A DNA stretch of 40,827 bases from Variovorax sp. YR752 (GCA_945860785.1 CAMATD010000014.1:1-40827); one strand, 5' to 3'; counted from the stretch's first letter, positions 17,430-26,062 are shown. Translations and numbers: made by a program. Notes: generated by a model from the sequence alone, not told the origin.

Positions 17430-17500
17430 GTTGCCTGTTCGAGTTCGCTGGTGATAATCAAAGATGCGTCGGAACCGGTCAATGCAACGAAGGGAATAGC

Positions 17501-18013
17501 ATGCGCACGCTGGGTACACACCATTCGTCCTATGAAGGCTTCTTTGCTGCCGCATCGCGGCGCCGCGTGGCGGCCCTCGGCCTCGCGGCGGCAGGCCTTT
17601 TCGTCGCGGGCTGCGCGAGCAAACCGGTGGTCACGCCGGTGAGCATCACGCTCGTGGCCGGCGCCGATGCCAACCCCGATGCGCGCGGCCGCGCATCGCC
17701 GCTCACGGTGCGCGTCTACGTGCTCAAGTCGCCCGGACCCTTCGAGGGCGCCGACTTCTTCTCGCTGTTCGAGAAAGACCAGGCCACGCTCGGCGCCGAG
17801 CTGGTGCAGCGCGAAGAGATGCTGCTGCGCCCCGGCGAGAGCAAGAAGCTCGATCTCACCTTGCCGGCCGACGCCAAGGCCATCGGCGTGATGGCCGCGT
17901 TCCGCGACCTCGACCGCGCGCGCTGGCGCGAAGTGCGTGCGGTGGAGCCGGGCAAGGCACAAACGCTCACCATCAACTTCGGCGCCCGGCAGATCCGTGT
18001 AGACGCCAAGTAG
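17501..18013 (+). CDS. tssJ: T6SS outer-membrane lipoprotein TssJ
   Basis: 170 residues. A signal peptide with Arg-rich start (ASRRRVAALGLAAAGLFVAGC) ends in a lipobox LFVAGC, lipidated at Cys38. The mature part follows TssJ: VTPVSITLVAGADANPD, RGRASPLTVRVYVLKS, ADFFSLFEKD, LRPGESKKLDLTLP and IGVMAAFRDLDRARWR. TssJ anchors TssM to the outer membrane. ATG 17501 follows AAGGGA at a good distance. It is transcribed away from tssA and towards the minus-strand TssM-like gene, ending 17 bases from it. Confidence 0.93.
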   Translation: MRTLGTHHSSYEGFFAAASRRRVAALGLAAAGLFVAGCASKPVVTPVSITLVAGADANPDARGRASPLTVRVYVLKSPGPFEGADFFSLFEKDQATLGAELVQREEMLLRPGESKKLDLTLPADAKAIGVMAAFRDLDRARWREVRAVEPGKAQTLTINFGARQIRVDAK

Positions 18014-18030
18014 CGTCGGCGCATCGTTGT

Positions 18031-19161
18031 TCATGGCGGCGGCGTCGTTGTGTTCGACGGGCGTCCTGGCCGCACCAGTGGCTGGTCAGCCGGCAGGAAG
18101 CGCTCGAACAGGTCGTTCACGAAAGCCCCGCCCATGGCCCCCGACGCGGTGGCTGTGAAGTAAAGACCGCGCCAGCGCGGCGCGCGCGCGCTCTTGCCAT
18201 GGCTCTCGAACAAGGCATCCGCAACCTGCCGCAACGCGGGTTGCAATGCGCGCACCGCCTCGACGAATTCATGGATCGCCAGCCGGCCCGCGGCGCCCGG
18301 TTGCTCGCGCAACAGGGTCATGCGCAGCCCGTGCAGCTGCAGTGCGATGGGGCCGAACACGGCATCCAGGCGCTCGCCGGCGGCCGTGCCGGGCGCGGCG
18401 AACGGGTCCGTCAGGCGGTGACCCAGCGCCTGGGCCAGCACCTCGGGCGGCAGTGCGCCGCGCAGCGTCGCGTAGCCCGTCAACGCTTCGAGCCCGGTCA
18501 CGACGAGGTAGACGGGCAACTGCAGGCGCAAGGTGTCGCCCGCCTCGTCGAGCAATCGGCGCATCCGTGTGGCCATGGACTTCAAATCGACGGCATCCGC
18601 GTGCAGCAGCTCGCCGGCGGCGAAGTACACCACCAGGCCGTTGAGGGGCAGGCGGTCGCGCCTTTCTGCCAGCGTCAGCAGCGCCTGCAGCCACAGGTTG
18701 CGCGCGTGCGGCGAGCTTGAGGCTTCACCGACCGCGTCCGGATGGGCTTCGATGGCCGCCATGGCGCCGGTCAGCCACCAGCGCCAATAAACCCCGCCCG
18801 AAACCTCGTTGCCCGAAGGGTCCAGGCGTTCGCCCCGGGCGGTTGCCAGGAGCCCCGGCAGATTGGCCGACGCATCGCCGAGGAACAGGAGCCACGGCAC
18901 GGGGGGCGCCGGCTTGCCCGGGGTCCGTGGCCGCGGGGCTTGTTGCCGCACGGCCTGGCGCGCCTGCGACATGGCCTCCCTGAGGGCATCGACGACGGTT
19001 TCGTCGGCCGGCGCGTCGAGCGTGTCGATGCGCCGCTGCAGCGCACGGCGCCGCGCGCCGCGGCCCGCGTCGTGGACCATGACGTACAGCAGCGCGAAAC
19101 CGAGCAGGCACAGCGCCAGCAGGAACCAGAAGAAATGGGTGGGCGACAGCATGGCGGTCAT
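18031..19161 (-). CDS. Short TssM/IcmF N-terminal-like protein lacking nucleotide-binding motifs
   Basis: 376 residues, about a third of a usual TssM. One transmembrane helix (FFWFLLALCLLGFALLYVMV, about 10-29) is followed by a cytoplasmic domain that tracks the TssM NTPase domain: PWLLFLGDASANLPGLL where TssM has the Walker A loop, WWLTGAMAAIEAHP where DTAGR should lie, then NLWLQALLTLAERRDRLPLNGLVVYF and PVYLVVTGLEALTGY (TK-D in TssM). The GKS/T, DTAG and TKxD residues are all missing, so nucleotide binding is unlikely. The periplasmic part that contacts TssJ is absent. It sits 18 bases behind tssL. It may stabilise TssL or be a specialised paralogue; a complete TssM must be encoded elsewhere if the system works. 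Confidence 0.78.
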   Translation of the reverse strand: MTAMLSPTHFFWFLLALCLLGFALLYVMVHDAGRGARRRALQRRIDTLDAPADETVVDALREAMSQARQAVRQQAPRPRTPGKPAPPVPWLLFLGDASANLPGLLATARGERLDPSGNEVSGGVYWRWWLTGAMAAIEAHPDAVGEASSSPHARNLWLQALLTLAERRDRLPLNGLVVYFAAGELLHADAVDLKSMATRMRRLLDEAGDTLRLQLPVYLVVTGLEALTGYATLRGALPPEVLAQALGHRLTDPFAAPGTAAGERLDAVFGPIALQLHGLRMTLLREQPGAAGRLAIHEFVEAVRALQPALRQVADALFESHGKSARAPRWRGLYFTATASGAMGGAFVNDLFERFLPADQPLVRPGRPSNTTTPPP

Positions 19162-19179
19162 GGCGGGGCGGTCCGGGGG

Positions 19180-20583
19180 TCAGCGCGAGATCGTTTCGAG
19201 GAACACGAAATCGGCGATCAGCCGCTCGCTGTTCTTGCTGGCCGCGAGTGCTTCGCGCAGCCGCAGCAGGTAGGCGGAGGCCAGTTCGAAGGGCGGGCGG
19301 TCCGAGGTTTCGCTGAACGGCACCGGGGCCGACAGCACCGTGATCAGCACGCTGCCGAACGGCGGGCTCACGAGCCAGCTCGACGGAATGTCGCGGCCCA
19401 GCTCGAGTGTTTCGCCGGCCTGCAGCCGCGTGGGTGCGTGCCCGGCGTTGAGGTGCATGACCGAGCCGTCGACGGTGTAGTAGTCGACCCAGATGTAGCT
19501 GTCGTGGCGCGGTGCCACCACCTGCACGCGCACGTTGTCGCCTTCGCGCAGCTGGTGGCTCCTGGCCGAGGGGGCGTCCACGTCGAGGCCGTAGGCCTTT
19601 TCCTCGTTGCGGGCCTGGTAGGGCTTGAGGATGGCGAACACCTCGCAGTGCGGCCACACGCGCAGCCCGACGTCGAAGCGCGGCGATTGGACGCCGGGCA
19701 TCGCGGCCACCTCGCGCTCGACCCTCGGCAGGTCGTCGGGCAGCGAGACGAAGCCGGTCACCTGCGTGCGTCCCTCCTTGTCGACCGAGGCCGCGAGGTC
19801 CGCGCAGGCGTAGCTTTGCAGGTGCTGGTCGATGCGCCGGGTCAGGTCCGTCCCGGCCGCCGGCGGGCCGGCCAGCAACAGCCAGAGCAGGTAGAGCAGG
19901 GGCAGCAGCAGCGCGAGCGCCGCGCCGGCGCGTGTCGTTGGGGCCGCGCGGGTCCGGCACGCCGTAGGGCTGGGGCGTGATGTGGTCCTGCACCAGGCTG
20001 CCGAGCGCCAGGGGCCGAAGCCCCAGCTGGCGGCCATGCAGGTCTTTCAGCTTGCCGAGCTCGCCCTGGTCGCCGTCCTCGAAGTAGTACTGGCCCTTGA
20101 AAAACCATGCGCGAGGGCGTGCCAGTAGACCTCGCGCACCTCGTTGTCCTGCGCGGTCAGTGCCGAGAGATGATGGAAGAACTCGCTGTGAGCGTTGCTG
20201 GAGTTGAAGAGCTGCGCCTGCAGCGGCGCGGCGCCGCCGTCGACGCCTGGGTGGCGCGCCAGGATCTCGTCGATCCACGCGACCATGGCAAAGGCTGCCG
20301 ATTCGACCTGCGCCGCGGATGCGCCCGATGCGCCGGCGTCGGCGCGCGCCGCATCGAGCAGCCGGCGGGCCTGTTGCTGCGCGGCGTCGTGCGACAGCGC
20401 GGGATGGCCGGCCGCGATCGACGCGTCGAGGGACAAACCGAACGAAATGAAAGCCGAAAAGCAGTCGAGCAGGCGGGCCATGACCTGTGCCCGCTCAATC
20501 GCGCATTGCGAAGGATGCCTTGCACCGGCGTCTGCAGCGATGGCACATGACCATGTCCCCGGTTCCTTCGAGTGGGCGTTCAT
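19180..20583 (-). pseudogene. tssL: TssL (DotU family) fused to a DUF4384-like domain, two frameshifts
   Basis: TssL is the inner-membrane partner of TssM. The N-terminal DotU domain reads CAIERAQVMARLLDCFSAFISFG, then FAMVAWIDEILAR, SEFFHHLSALTA and VREVYWHALAHGFF. A run of five A (20100-20104, plus strand) where six are needed shifts the frame before FKGQYYFEDGDQGELGKL. A second shift near 19929-19934, in a CG-repeat, occurs just before the membrane helix (LALLLPLLYLLWLLLAG). The periplasmic part ends in a DUF4384-like domain: LREGDNVRVQVVAP, YIWVDYYTVDGSVMHLN, AGETLELG and WLVSPPFGSVLITVLSAP. The start is uncertain; the ATG at 20583 opens the frame that holds the DotU domain. Repaired length is about 467 residues, well above a plain TssL. 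Confidence 0.82.
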
Positions 20584-20723
20584 TCTTTCAAACGCCTTGC
20601 GGCAGGCGCCATACCGCTTGGGGTCTATGCCGTTGGTAGGGCAGACTGGCCTTGCTGTGCGGGGCAATCGCCGGTATCTTCAGCAGTCGCTCCGTTCAAT
20701 GCATGCGGACAATGGGATAAGCC

Positions 20724-21413
20724 ATGAAAATGCTGATCGCCGACGACCACCGGCTCGTCATCGAGGCGGTCAAAGCCAAGTTGTCGGAGCTGGAGCCCGG
20801 CATCGAATTCGTTCTGGCGATGAGCGTCGACGAATTGCTTGCAGGGGCGACCGACGACCTCGACCTGGCCCTGATCGACCTCAACATGCCCGGCGCAGAC
20901 GGCCAGGCCCACATCGACGAGATCAGACGCCGCCACCCGGCCGTGCCTGTGATCGTGCTGTCGGGCTACGAAGACCCGGCCATCATGCGCAGCGCGCTCG
21001 AGCGCGGCGTGCTCGGATTCATTCCAAAGGCCTACTCGCCCGAGGTCATGCTCTCGGCGGTGCGCCTGGTGCTGGCCGGCGGCGTCTATGTGCCGCCGAT
21101 GATGCTGACGGCGCTGCCGCCGGGCATCGTGGCCGGCGTGACCACGCAGGCCAGCGCCGAAGCGCTGACGCGCAGCGGCGGTGGCGGCACCCAGACCCTG
21201 GAACACCTGCGCAGCGTGCTGACCGAGCGGCAGGTCGAAGTGCTTCAGCTGCTGTCACAGGGAAAGCCCAACAAGCTGATCGGCCGCAGCCTGGGCATCA
21301 GCGAGGGGACGGTCAAGATCCACCTGGCCGCGATCTTCCGCGCGCTGAATGTGCGCAACCGCACAGAGGCGGTGGTGGCTGCGCAGGCGTTGACTGAGGC
21401 GCAGCAGGCTTGA
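20724..21413 (+). CDS. LuxR/NarL-family DNA-binding response regulator
   Basis: 229 residues: receiver domain (about 1-120) and C-terminal LuxR-type helix-turn-helix (about 165-225). The receiver has Asp7-Asp8, phosphoacceptor Asp52 (LIDLNMPG), Ser80 (VLSGY) and Lys102 (IPKA). The output domain reads LTERQVEVLQLLSQGKPNKLIGRSLGISEGTVKIHLAAIFRALNV, a complete NarL signature. No histidine kinase is adjacent, so its partner is unknown. It is divergent from tssL, with 140 bases between, and could respond to cell-envelope cues for the T6SS, but nothing in the sequence proves that link. It is followed by the second palindromic repeat. Confidence 0.92.
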   Translation: MKMLIADDHRLVIEAVKAKLSELEPGIEFVLAMSVDELLAGATDDLDLALIDLNMPGADGQAHIDEIRRRHPAVPVIVLSGYEDPAIMRSALERGVLGFIPKAYSPEVMLSAVRLVLAGGVYVPPMMLTALPPGIVAGVTTQASAEALTRSGGGGTQTLEHLRSVLTERQVEVLQLLSQGKPNKLIGRSLGISEGTVKIHLAAIFRALNVRNRTEAVVAAQALTEAQQA

Positions 21414-21469
21414 GAGCCTGTTTGCGATCCATTCGGGACCAATGAGACGCCTGTTGGGGTGAGGTGGCG

Positions 21470-21642
21470 CGCGTGTGTTCGGGGTGCGTGCACAGGACAC
21501 CGGGTGCTCCCCTCCGCGAATGTCCCCCGCTTCGCTCCTCCTTTATTTCGCTGCGGGGAGCACTCGGTGCCCTGTGCACGATGGGCGCTGCCGTTGTGCC
21601 GGCGGATCAAGCGCTGTGCTGAGCGATCACACCGTCGGCGTG
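21470..21642 (+). repeat. 173-bp dispersed intergenic repeat, copy B
   Basis: Matches the minus strand of 678-850 without gaps. The core 21488-21579 is a 92-bp imperfect palindrome bounded by GTGCAC: arm GTGCACAGGACACCGGGTGC and its near-perfect complement on the right (two mismatches in 25 by my count). It occupies most of the 266-base gap between the response regulator and the convergent end of the Nit1C operon. It could act as a bidirectional terminator by strength of its stem, though no T-run follows. Confidence 0.85.
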
Positions 21643-21679
21643 AGCGCGCCCCAACTCTCACCGGGTTGCCGGTCCGCCG

Positions 21680-23002
21680 CTAGGCGGCGCGCAGCGCAGG
21701 CGCCGAAGATGCCTCCATGGCGCCGCTGCCGGTACCGCGCAACCCCACTTTCCTCCGTTCGATCGCCTCGGCGAGGAACTCCGCATCGCGCGCCACCCCC
21801 GAGAAGCGTCCCGACCCCCAGGTGTGCAGCCACGGCAAGCCGAGGAAATACAGGCCGGGTTCGTTCGTCACGCCGCGCTGGTGCACCGGCGCGCCGCGGC
21901 CGTTGAAGACCGGCGCGTTCACCCAGGCGAAGTCGGGCGAGAAGCCGATGCACCAGATCACGCTCGTGATGCCCGCTGCCGCGAGGTCGAGCCGGATGCG
22001 TTCTTCCGCGGGCTCCCACACCGGCGTGTAGACCGAGGGCGGCGGCGCCTCGATGCCCTGGGTGGCGATGTGCCTGTCGATGGAGGCGTTGATGCCGTTG
22101 TAGGTGCGGTCGGCGCTGTCCAGGTTGTCGCGCAGATTGGGCTGCAACTCGAAGCTGCCGCCGTTGAAGCCGCTGAGCAGGCCGTAGAGCTCCATGCCCT
22201 CGAGCGCGAAGCGCCGCAGGTCGATGTCGCGGCCGCCGTCGCGGCCCGTCACGTAGTGGTTGGTGTTGTCGCGCACGCCCTCGCGCAGCGGGTGCTCGGT
22301 GACGGGCATCTCGTAGTACTTCATGTCGGCGAGCCAGTCGACTACCTCGCGGCCGCGGTAGAAGCGCGCGCAGCGCGGCGCATTGCCGGTGGCCAGATGG
22401 ACCTTGCGGCCGGCCAGGTGCAGGTCTTCGGCGATCTGCGCGCCCGACTGGCCGCAGCCCACCACCAGCACCGCGCCCTCGGGCAGCTGGGCCGGGTTGC
22501 GGTACTGCGCCGAGTGGTACTGCACGACGGTGGCCGGCAGCTTCTCGGCCAGGCGCGGCACGATCGGGCGGTGGTAGCCGCCCGAGGCCACCACCACCTG
22601 GTCGGCGGTGTAGAGGCCGGTGTCGGTCTGCACGAGGAAGCGGTCGCGTTCGCCCGTGCCCGGCACGCGCGATACCCGCTCCACGGTGACGCCTTCGATG
22701 GCCGGCGCCTTCACGTGCGCGACGAAGCCGGCCAGCCAGTCATTGATCTGGTCCTTGACCATGAAGCCGTGCGGATCGCTGCCGAGGTAGCCCCAGCCCG
22801 GCAGCTGGCACTGCCAGTTGGGCGTGACGAGGCAGAACGAATCCCAGCGCTGCGTGCGCCAGCTGTGCACGAGGCTGCGCTTCTCGATCACGAGGTGGTC
22901 GATGCCGCGCTGCTGCAGGCAGTGGCTCAGCGAGAGGCCGGCCTGGCCGCCGCCGACGATGACGACGCTGTAGTGGCTGCGCCCGCCGCAGGGATAGGAC
23001 AT
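21680..23002 (-). CDS. MSMEG_0569-family flavin-dependent oxidoreductase (Nit1C cluster)
   Basis: 440 residues, FAD/NAD(P)-dependent monooxygenase fold. The FAD-binding Rossmann motif VVIVGGGQAGLSLS is at about 13-26 and the NADPH-binding motif VLVVGCGQSGAQIAEDL lies in the middle, the two-dinucleotide-site layout of flavin monooxygenases. RTQRWDSFCLVTPNWQCQLPG and the C-terminal GLPWLHTWGSGRFSGVARDAEFLA are characteristic of the MSMEG_0569 family. It is the last gene of the Nit1C operon. Its substrate is not established; oxidation of a small nitrogen compound made or released by the other cluster enzymes is an inference. Confidence 0.9.
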   Translation of the reverse strand: MSYPCGGRSHYSVVIVGGGQAGLSLSHCLQQRGIDHLVIEKRSLVHSWRTQRWDSFCLVTPNWQCQLPGWGYLGSDPHGFMVKDQINDWLAGFVAHVKAPAIEGVTVERVSRVPGTGERDRFLVQTDTGLYTADQVVVASGGYHRPIVPRLAEKLPATVVQYHSAQYRNPAQLPEGAVLVVGCGQSGAQIAEDLHLAGRKVHLATGNAPRCARFYRGREVVDWLADMKYYEMPVTEHPLREGVRDNTNHYVTGRDGGRDIDLRRFALEGMELYGLLSGFNGGSFELQPNLRDNLDSADRTYNGINASIDRHIATQGIEAPPPSVYTPVWEPAEERIRLDLAAAGITSVIWCIGFSPDFAWVNAPVFNGRGAPVHQRGVTNEPGLYFLGLPWLHTWGSGRFSGVARDAEFLAEAIERRKVGLRGTGSGAMEASSAPALRAA

Positions 23003-23034
23003 GGGGTTCTTCTTTCTCTGGAGGAGGGGAGACG

Positions 23035-23319
23035 TCAGTCGAAAGCGACGACGGTGACTTCGGCATCGGCCGTATCGGCAAAACGCGCGGCGATGTGCGC
23101 GATCTCGGCCAGCTGGTCCATCGCCTGCGAACACGCGAAGCCGTACTTGGCGCGCACGCGTTCGGAGGCAATGCTCAATGCGTCTCGGGTGCGTTGAAGG
23201 AAGTCTTCCAGTGCATAGCGTTGACCGGGCGCCAGGAAGTCCTGCACCACGAGCGAGGGCGAGTAGCAACGCGTTTCGCTGGCATCGGGCCAGCGCACCT
23301 GGAAATGCATCACGGGCAT
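23035..23319 (-). CDS. MSMEG_0570-family nitrogen starvation response protein
   Basis: 94 residues, single small domain without signal peptide or membrane segment. MHFQVRWPDASETRCYSPS and the end DTADAEVTVVAFD match the MSMEG_0570 family, found only in Nit1C clusters. Function is unknown. It overlaps the glycosyltransferase gene by 10 bases, so translation is coupled, and lies 32 bases before the flavoprotein gene. Confidence 0.9.
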   Translation of the reverse strand: MPVMHFQVRWPDASETRCYSPSLVVQDFLAPGQRYALEDFLQRTRDALSIASERVRAKYGFACSQAMDQLAEIAHIAARFADTADAEVTVVAFD

Positions 23320-24500
23320 GGGTGTTTTTTCTCTTTCAGGTGGGCGCGGTAGAGGGCGGCATGGCGCTCGGCGCTCGCAGCCCAGCTGAAGCGCCGGGAA
23401 AGGCGTGCGGCCGAGGCGGCAATGCGTTGTGAATCGCGGGTCACGAGTGCGTGGGCCAGCGCCTCGGCAATCGATGCGGCGTCGTCCGGGTCGGCCCAGC
23501 TCACGTCCGTCTCGGCCAGGTATTCGGTGAACGGCGCGATGCGCGAAACGACCACCGGCACGCCACTGGCAAGCCCTTCGAGCACCACGAGACCGAAGCC
23601 TTCGCGCAGCGAGGGCATGGCCACCACATCGGCCGGGCGGTAGAGCGCGGTGATGTCGGCATCGGGCAGCGGGCCTGTCACGCGCAGTGGCTGCCATGGG
23701 CCTTCGTCGAAGCCGAGCGCCTGCATCTGCGCGCGGAAGGCCTGGGCATAGGCGGCGTGGTCGAGCAGGCTGGCGCCGCCGGCGATCACGAGTTGCGCGC
23801 GGGGATGGGCGGCGCGCAGCAGGGCGAAGGCGGCCAGGAGGCGCGCGCTGTTCTTGCGCTCCTCGATGCCGCCGACGGCCAGCACCACGGGCGCGCCGGT
23901 GGCGATGCCGAGGCGCTGCGCGAGGGGCGCGTCGCCGTCCTCTGCAAACGGCGAGAAGCGCAGGGTGTCGACTCCGTTGTTGATCTCGTGGACATCGATG
24001 CCGTACTCGCCTTGCAGGTGTTCGCACCACAGGCGGCTGCCGCTCAGCACCAGGCTCGCGCGCTCGAAAGCGATCTGCTGCCAGCGCGTGAGCTGCGGGT
24101 CTTCGAAGGTGTCGAGGTGATGCACGGTGCGCACGAAGCCGGCGATGCGGCCGGCGTCCTGCAACTGCGCGAGTGCGTTGCCGCCGATCGAATCCTGCGT
24201 GTGCAGCACGTCGAAAGATTCGTGTTGCAGCAAGCCTTGCAGATGGCCGACGAAAGCGTCGATGCGCGACCGCACCATGCCGACGGTGTCGCGCGGCTTG
24301 CCGTTCACCGGCACCAGTTCGACCCTGCACGGCGGCGTACGAAACATGGTTTGCCCCGGCGCGGCCGGCGCCATCACGGTCACCGCATGACCGGCTTCGT
24401 GCAGCGCGGTGGCCAGTTCGAGCGTGTGGACCACGCCACCGCGCGGGTTGACCGAATGCGTGAGCAGTCCGATGCGCAAGGAGAGGTCGAACTCAGACAT
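23310..24500 (-). CDS. MSMEG_0565-family glycosyltransferase, GT4 type (Nit1C cluster)
   Basis: 396 residues with a GT-B fold of the GT4 family. LRIGLLTHSVNPRGGVVHTLELATALHEAGH opens the N-terminal domain. VLAVGGIEERKNSARLLAAFALL opens the donor-binding domain, and SLREGFGLVVLEGLASGVPVV holds the two Glu that bind the nucleotide-sugar. The enzyme would transfer a sugar from a nucleotide-sugar donor with retention of configuration. The acceptor is unknown; a glycosylated nitrogen-containing small molecule made by this cluster is possible. The start overlaps the end of the preceding AIR-synthase gene by 8 bases. Confidence 0.92.
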   Translation of the reverse strand: MSEFDLSLRIGLLTHSVNPRGGVVHTLELATALHEAGHAVTVMAPAAPGQTMFRTPPCRVELVPVNGKPRDTVGMVRSRIDAFVGHLQGLLQHESFDVLHTQDSIGGNALAQLQDAGRIAGFVRTVHHLDTFEDPQLTRWQQIAFERASLVLSGSRLWCEHLQGEYGIDVHEINNGVDTLRFSPFAEDGDAPLAQRLGIATGAPVVLAVGGIEERKNSARLLAAFALLRAAHPRAQLVIAGGASLLDHAAYAQAFRAQMQALGFDEGPWQPLRVTGPLPDADITALYRPADVVAMPSLREGFGLVVLEGLASGVPVVVSRIAPFTEYLAETDVSWADPDDAASIAEALAHALVTRDSQRIAASAARLSRRFSWAASAERHAALYRAHLKEKKHPCP

Positions 24501-25503
24501 ACACCGCCTCTCCGGTTTCGGCGGGCGTGTGCGACTGGATGAAGGCGTCGCTGCCGAAGTTCCACAGCAGGGCCTCTTCGCCGCCCGCCTGCAGCCGCAC
24601 CTGTCGCGTGGCATCGACCTCGCCGATCACCGCACAGGCGATGTCGCGCGCGGCGAAGCGCCCTAGCACCGGCGCGACCTGCGCGGGCGGCACGCTGAGC
24701 ACGAAGCCGTAGCTCGGAAAGGACGAGAGCCAGCGCATCAGCGGCACGCCTTCGGGCCGCGGCAGCGCCTCGATGTCGATGCGCGCGCCGACGCCCGAGC
24801 ATTCCAGCAGCATCAGGGCCGTGCCGACCGCGCCGGCCATGCTGATGTCTTTTGCCGCGCGGCACAGGCCCTCTTCGGCCAGCGCCGGCAGCACTTCGAG
24901 GTCGGCGCGCAGGCGCGCTGCCGGCGCGGTGGTCGATGCGTTCCAGTAGGGAAAGGGCTCCTCGTAGGCGCCGCGCAGGTCGGCCGCCATCACCAGCAGG
25001 TCGCCGGGCTTCGCGTCGAAGCTGGTCAGCAGCTTGCGTGCATGGCCGAGGACGGCCACTGCGAGTTGCGGTCGCTCGCTGCGGTTGTTGCTGTGGCCGC
25101 CCACGATGGGCACGCCGTAGCGCACCGCTGCTTCCGCCAGCCCGCGCAGCACGTCGTCCGCCGGGTTCATGCCGGTGCTCCACAGCGCATCGACCATGGC
25201 GGTCGGGCGCCCGCCCATGGCGTAGATGTCGCTCACATTGACCATCACGCCGCAGTAGCCTGCGAACCAGGGCATGCGCACGATGAAGTCCTCGACCAGC
25301 CCCTCGATGGCGAACAGCAGGTAGCCGCCGTGGCCATCGGGAATCGCGGCGCAGTCGTCGCCGATGGGCACCGCCTGCGCGAGCGCGGCATGGCCGCCGG
25401 GCAGCGAACGGCCGAGGGCCGAGACGACGTCGCTGATGTCGCGCTTATGGGCGAAGCCGCGCGTGGCGCGCAGGGCCTCGGCGATCTCGTGGACAGGGGT
25501 CAT
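24493..25503 (-). CDS. Sll0787-type AIR synthase-related protein (Nit1C cluster)
   Basis: 336 residues of the PurM/AIR synthase-like superfamily. These fold around an ATP site; IGDDCAAIPDG near residue 47 and NVSDIYAMGGRPTAMVDALW near 90 match the conserved D-A and DI-AMGA-P blocks. VGGHSNNRSERPQLAVAVLG and KDISMAGAVGTALMLLECSG complete the pattern. In some genomes this domain is fused behind the N-acetyltransferase; here it is a separate gene with a 4-base overlap. A phosphoryl-transfer or amidine-forming reaction is likely by homology; the substrate is unknown. A rare CTA Leu codon lies in VLGRF near 24662. Confidence 0.9.
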   Translation of the reverse strand: MTPVHEIAEALRATRGFAHKRDISDVVSALGRSLPGGHAALAQAVPIGDDCAAIPDGHGGYLLFAIEGLVEDFIVRMPWFAGYCGVMVNVSDIYAMGGRPTAMVDALWSTGMNPADDVLRGLAEAAVRYGVPIVGGHSNNRSERPQLAVAVLGHARKLLTSFDAKPGDLLVMAADLRGAYEEPFPYWNASTTAPAARLRADLEVLPALAEEGLCRAAKDISMAGAVGTALMLLECSGVGARIDIEALPRPEGVPLMRWLSSFPSYGFVLSVPPAQVAPVLGRFAARDIACAVIGEVDATRQVRLQAGGEEALLWNFGSDAFIQSHTPAETGEAVYV

Positions 25504-26060
25504 GCCATCACCTTGGCGCGCGTGACGAAGCCGCTCACGGGGTCGTGGCAGGGCGGGTACCAGCCGAGGTCGGCCTGCATGCGCGCATGCGGGCGGCCGT
25601 GCACGGACGTCTCTTCGAGCAGTTGCCAGCCCAGCTTGCGAAAGAGCGGCACGTTCTGCATCTGCACCTGCGCCAGGAAGGTGTCGCAGCCCAGCGCGTT
25701 GGCGCGCGACACGGCAAGCCGGATCAGCGTGACGCCCAGATGCCCCTGGCTGCGGAACGCGGGGTGCACCGCGAGGCGCGAGCCCCACCATTCGCCGGTT
25801 GTGTCACCGCGGTGGATGCGCACCGTGCCCACCACCTGCTCCGGCATGCCACCGTTGCATGACATGGCCACCAGCAACTGGGACCGGTCGTCGGTCGCAT
25901 CGCGGTCGTCCCGCACAAAGATGCCCTGCTCGATGCAGAACACCGCGCGGCGCAGGGCCATGGCCTCGTCGCGTTCCCATTGCTGGGCGGCTTCGCGCAC
26001 CAGGTATTCGACGGGCGCGTAGTGCATGTCGAGTTCGCTGAGATCGTCGATGCACAGCAT
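25500..26060 (-). CDS. MSMEG_0567/Sll0786-family GNAT N-acetyltransferase
   Basis: 186 residues with the GNAT fold. Strand RRAVFCIEQGIFV, then VVGTVRIHRGDTTGEWWGSRLAVHP, and the acetyl-CoA loop FRSQGHLGVTLIRLAV (compare R-x-x-G-x-G/A) are visible, followed by FLAQVQMQNVPLFRKLGW. It belongs to the family named for nitrogen-starvation acetyltransferases in Nit1C clusters. The ATG at 26060 gives the complete fold; a later ATG (MHYAPVEY) is possible. It lies 2 bases behind the radical SAM gene and overlaps the AIR synthase-like gene by 4. Confidence 0.9.
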   Translation of the reverse strand: MLCIDDLSELDMHYAPVEYLVREAAQQWERDEAMALRRAVFCIEQGIFVRDDRDATDDRSQLLVAMSCNGGMPEQVVGTVRIHRGDTTGEWWGSRLAVHPAFRSQGHLGVTLIRLAVSRANALGCDTFLAQVQMQNVPLFRKLGWQLLEETSVHGRPHARMQADLGWYPPCHDPVSGFVTRAKVMA

Positions 26061-26062
26061 GC

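Noticed and set aside
23035..24330. Long minus-strand frame overlapping the glycosyltransferase
   Set aside because: It is an alternate frame rich in Arg and Ala that happens to join the small MSMEG_0570 gene; the glycosyltransferase frame carries clear GT4 motifs.
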